From: Rhea pennata
Lineage: Eukaryota > Chordata > Aves > Rheiformes > Rheidae
Assembly (NCBI RefSeq): GCF_028389875.1
Contig: NC_084666.1
Coordinates: forward strand, 66,162,422-66,226,421
Length of the DNA stretch: 64,000 nt
Reading direction: 5' to 3'
Shown: in pieces, positions 63,550 to 64,000 of the stretch
Layout: the number at the start of each line of letters is the position of its first letter
How positions within the stretch are numbered: the stretch's first letter is position 1
Program-made: the position numbers and the translations under genes
The notes under the pieces: model-generated
The model's input: only the letters and a program-made list of their open reading frames with translations
Told to the model about the DNA's origin: nothing
The model's database searches: none

Positions 63550-64000
63550 TGTGTTGCTGTCAAAGAGGATAATTTGAGTGGTTTGGGGGAGACAAAGCTG
63601 GGAGAGCTTGCAAACAGTTAGAAGGACAGAATTAGAATTTAAATAGATGAATTGGAACAATGATCTGGAATCGATGAGATGAAATTTAATAAAGACAACC
63701 GTAAAGTGTTACACTTAGGAGAAATCAAACGCACAAATATAAATAGGCTAGGCAGCATTCTGGCCAAGAAAGAACTGGGAACTGCAGTGCATCACAAATT
63801 GAATTTGTCCGGGATGGGGTGCATAACAGTGAGATTTCATTAGGGCTGCATAGGTGGTGAAACATGTTAGATGAATAGCAGAGGAGATAATTATTCTACT
63901 GTGCTTAGCACTGTGTGTTTAGTCGCTGTTTTAGATAAGTTACTAAAGAAGGATGTGGTAGATAAATGGGGCAGGAATCCAATTGCATCAACAAGGATAT
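63550..64000 (+). mobile_element. Decayed CR1 LINE ORF2 fragment, runs past window end
   Basis: The + strand follows, with many small gaps, the late ORF2 coding text that I know from ancient sauropsid CR1 elements: GACAAAGCTGGGAGAG, then CAGAATTAGAATTTAAATAG, GATGAAATTTAATAAAGACA, GTGTTACACTTAGGAGAA, GTGCATCACAAATTGAAT and GAGATAATTATTCTACTGTG. The matching peptide region lies beyond the catalytic core of the CR1 reverse transcriptase. The open frame is broken throughout, so it is an old, inactive copy in the same orientation as PPP3CA. The left edge is estimated; sequence between 63,300 and 63,550 could also belong to it. Confidence 0.75.

Larger units (their letters stand above)
35497..64000 (+). 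other. PPP3CA: PPP3CA intron 1 (5' part, runs past window end)
   Basis: The donor is GTGGGT directly after AAAG. I looked for the second exon (family sequence around HRLTAKEVFDNDGKP) and did not find it, so at least 28.5 kb of intron 1 is present, in keeping with the very long first intron of this gene in other vertebrates. From 36.44 kb onward it is AT-rich with simple repeats, one SINE and one CR1 remnant. Confidence 0.8.

Noticed and set aside
35497..64000. PPP3CA exon 2 within the window
   Set aside because: No sequence encoding the conserved HRLTAKEVFDNDGKP region was found when reading the intron.
1..64000. Endogenous retrovirus or intact LINE
   Set aside because: No paired long terminal repeats, primer-binding site, gag/pol-like open frame or intact reverse-transcriptase frame was seen.

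Overview
The window is vertebrate nuclear DNA, almost certainly from a bird. The evidence is low gene density, AT-rich non-coding sequence with long homopolymers and microsatellites, a single strong CpG island, degraded CR1 LINE pieces, and one SINE that joins a tRNA-Ile-like head to an avian-type CR1 3' tail. As I recall, SINEs of that architecture (TguSINE1-like) are described from passerines. A passerine source is therefore likely but not proven from one copy.

The only protein-coding gene I can support is the 5' end of PPP3CA, the alpha catalytic subunit of calcineurin A, on the + strand. Its promoter and 5'UTR lie in a CpG island at about 34,230-36,440. The initiator ATG is at 35,439. The first coding exon encodes MSEHKAIDPKLSTTDRVVK plus one base and ends at a GT donor at 35,497. 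I found no exon 2, so everything from 35,497 to the end appears to be part of PPP3CA intron 1.

Layout: 1-34,200 is upstream intergenic sequence. It holds simple repeats, a GC-rich patch near 2.4 kb, a stretch of three successive same-strand ORFs near 12.3-13.2 kb that could be a decayed coding sequence, a purine-rich GAAAGG-type array at 25.8 kb, an old CR1 3' fragment at about 24.4 kb and two perfect short hairpins. The 34.2-36.4 kb island carries the promoter and an unusual cluster of short GC-rich tandem arrays: (CGCAG)15, (GGCCCC)6, a (GGGCTA)4 G-quadruplex motif, a pentamer array starting four bases after the donor GT begins, and a 24-bp minisatellite. From 36.4 kb to 64 kb is intron with homopolymers, the SINE at 57.6 kb and a decayed CR1 ORF2 segment running off the right edge.

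The most interesting items are the CR1-tailed tRNA SINE, the tandem-array and G-quadruplex cluster around PPP3CA exon 1, the unexplained coding-like stretch at 12.3-13.2 kb, and a TTTA-rich tract bounded by a perfect 16-bp direct repeat. No tRNA gene, CRISPR, prokaryotic feature, intact retrovirus or intact LINE is visible.
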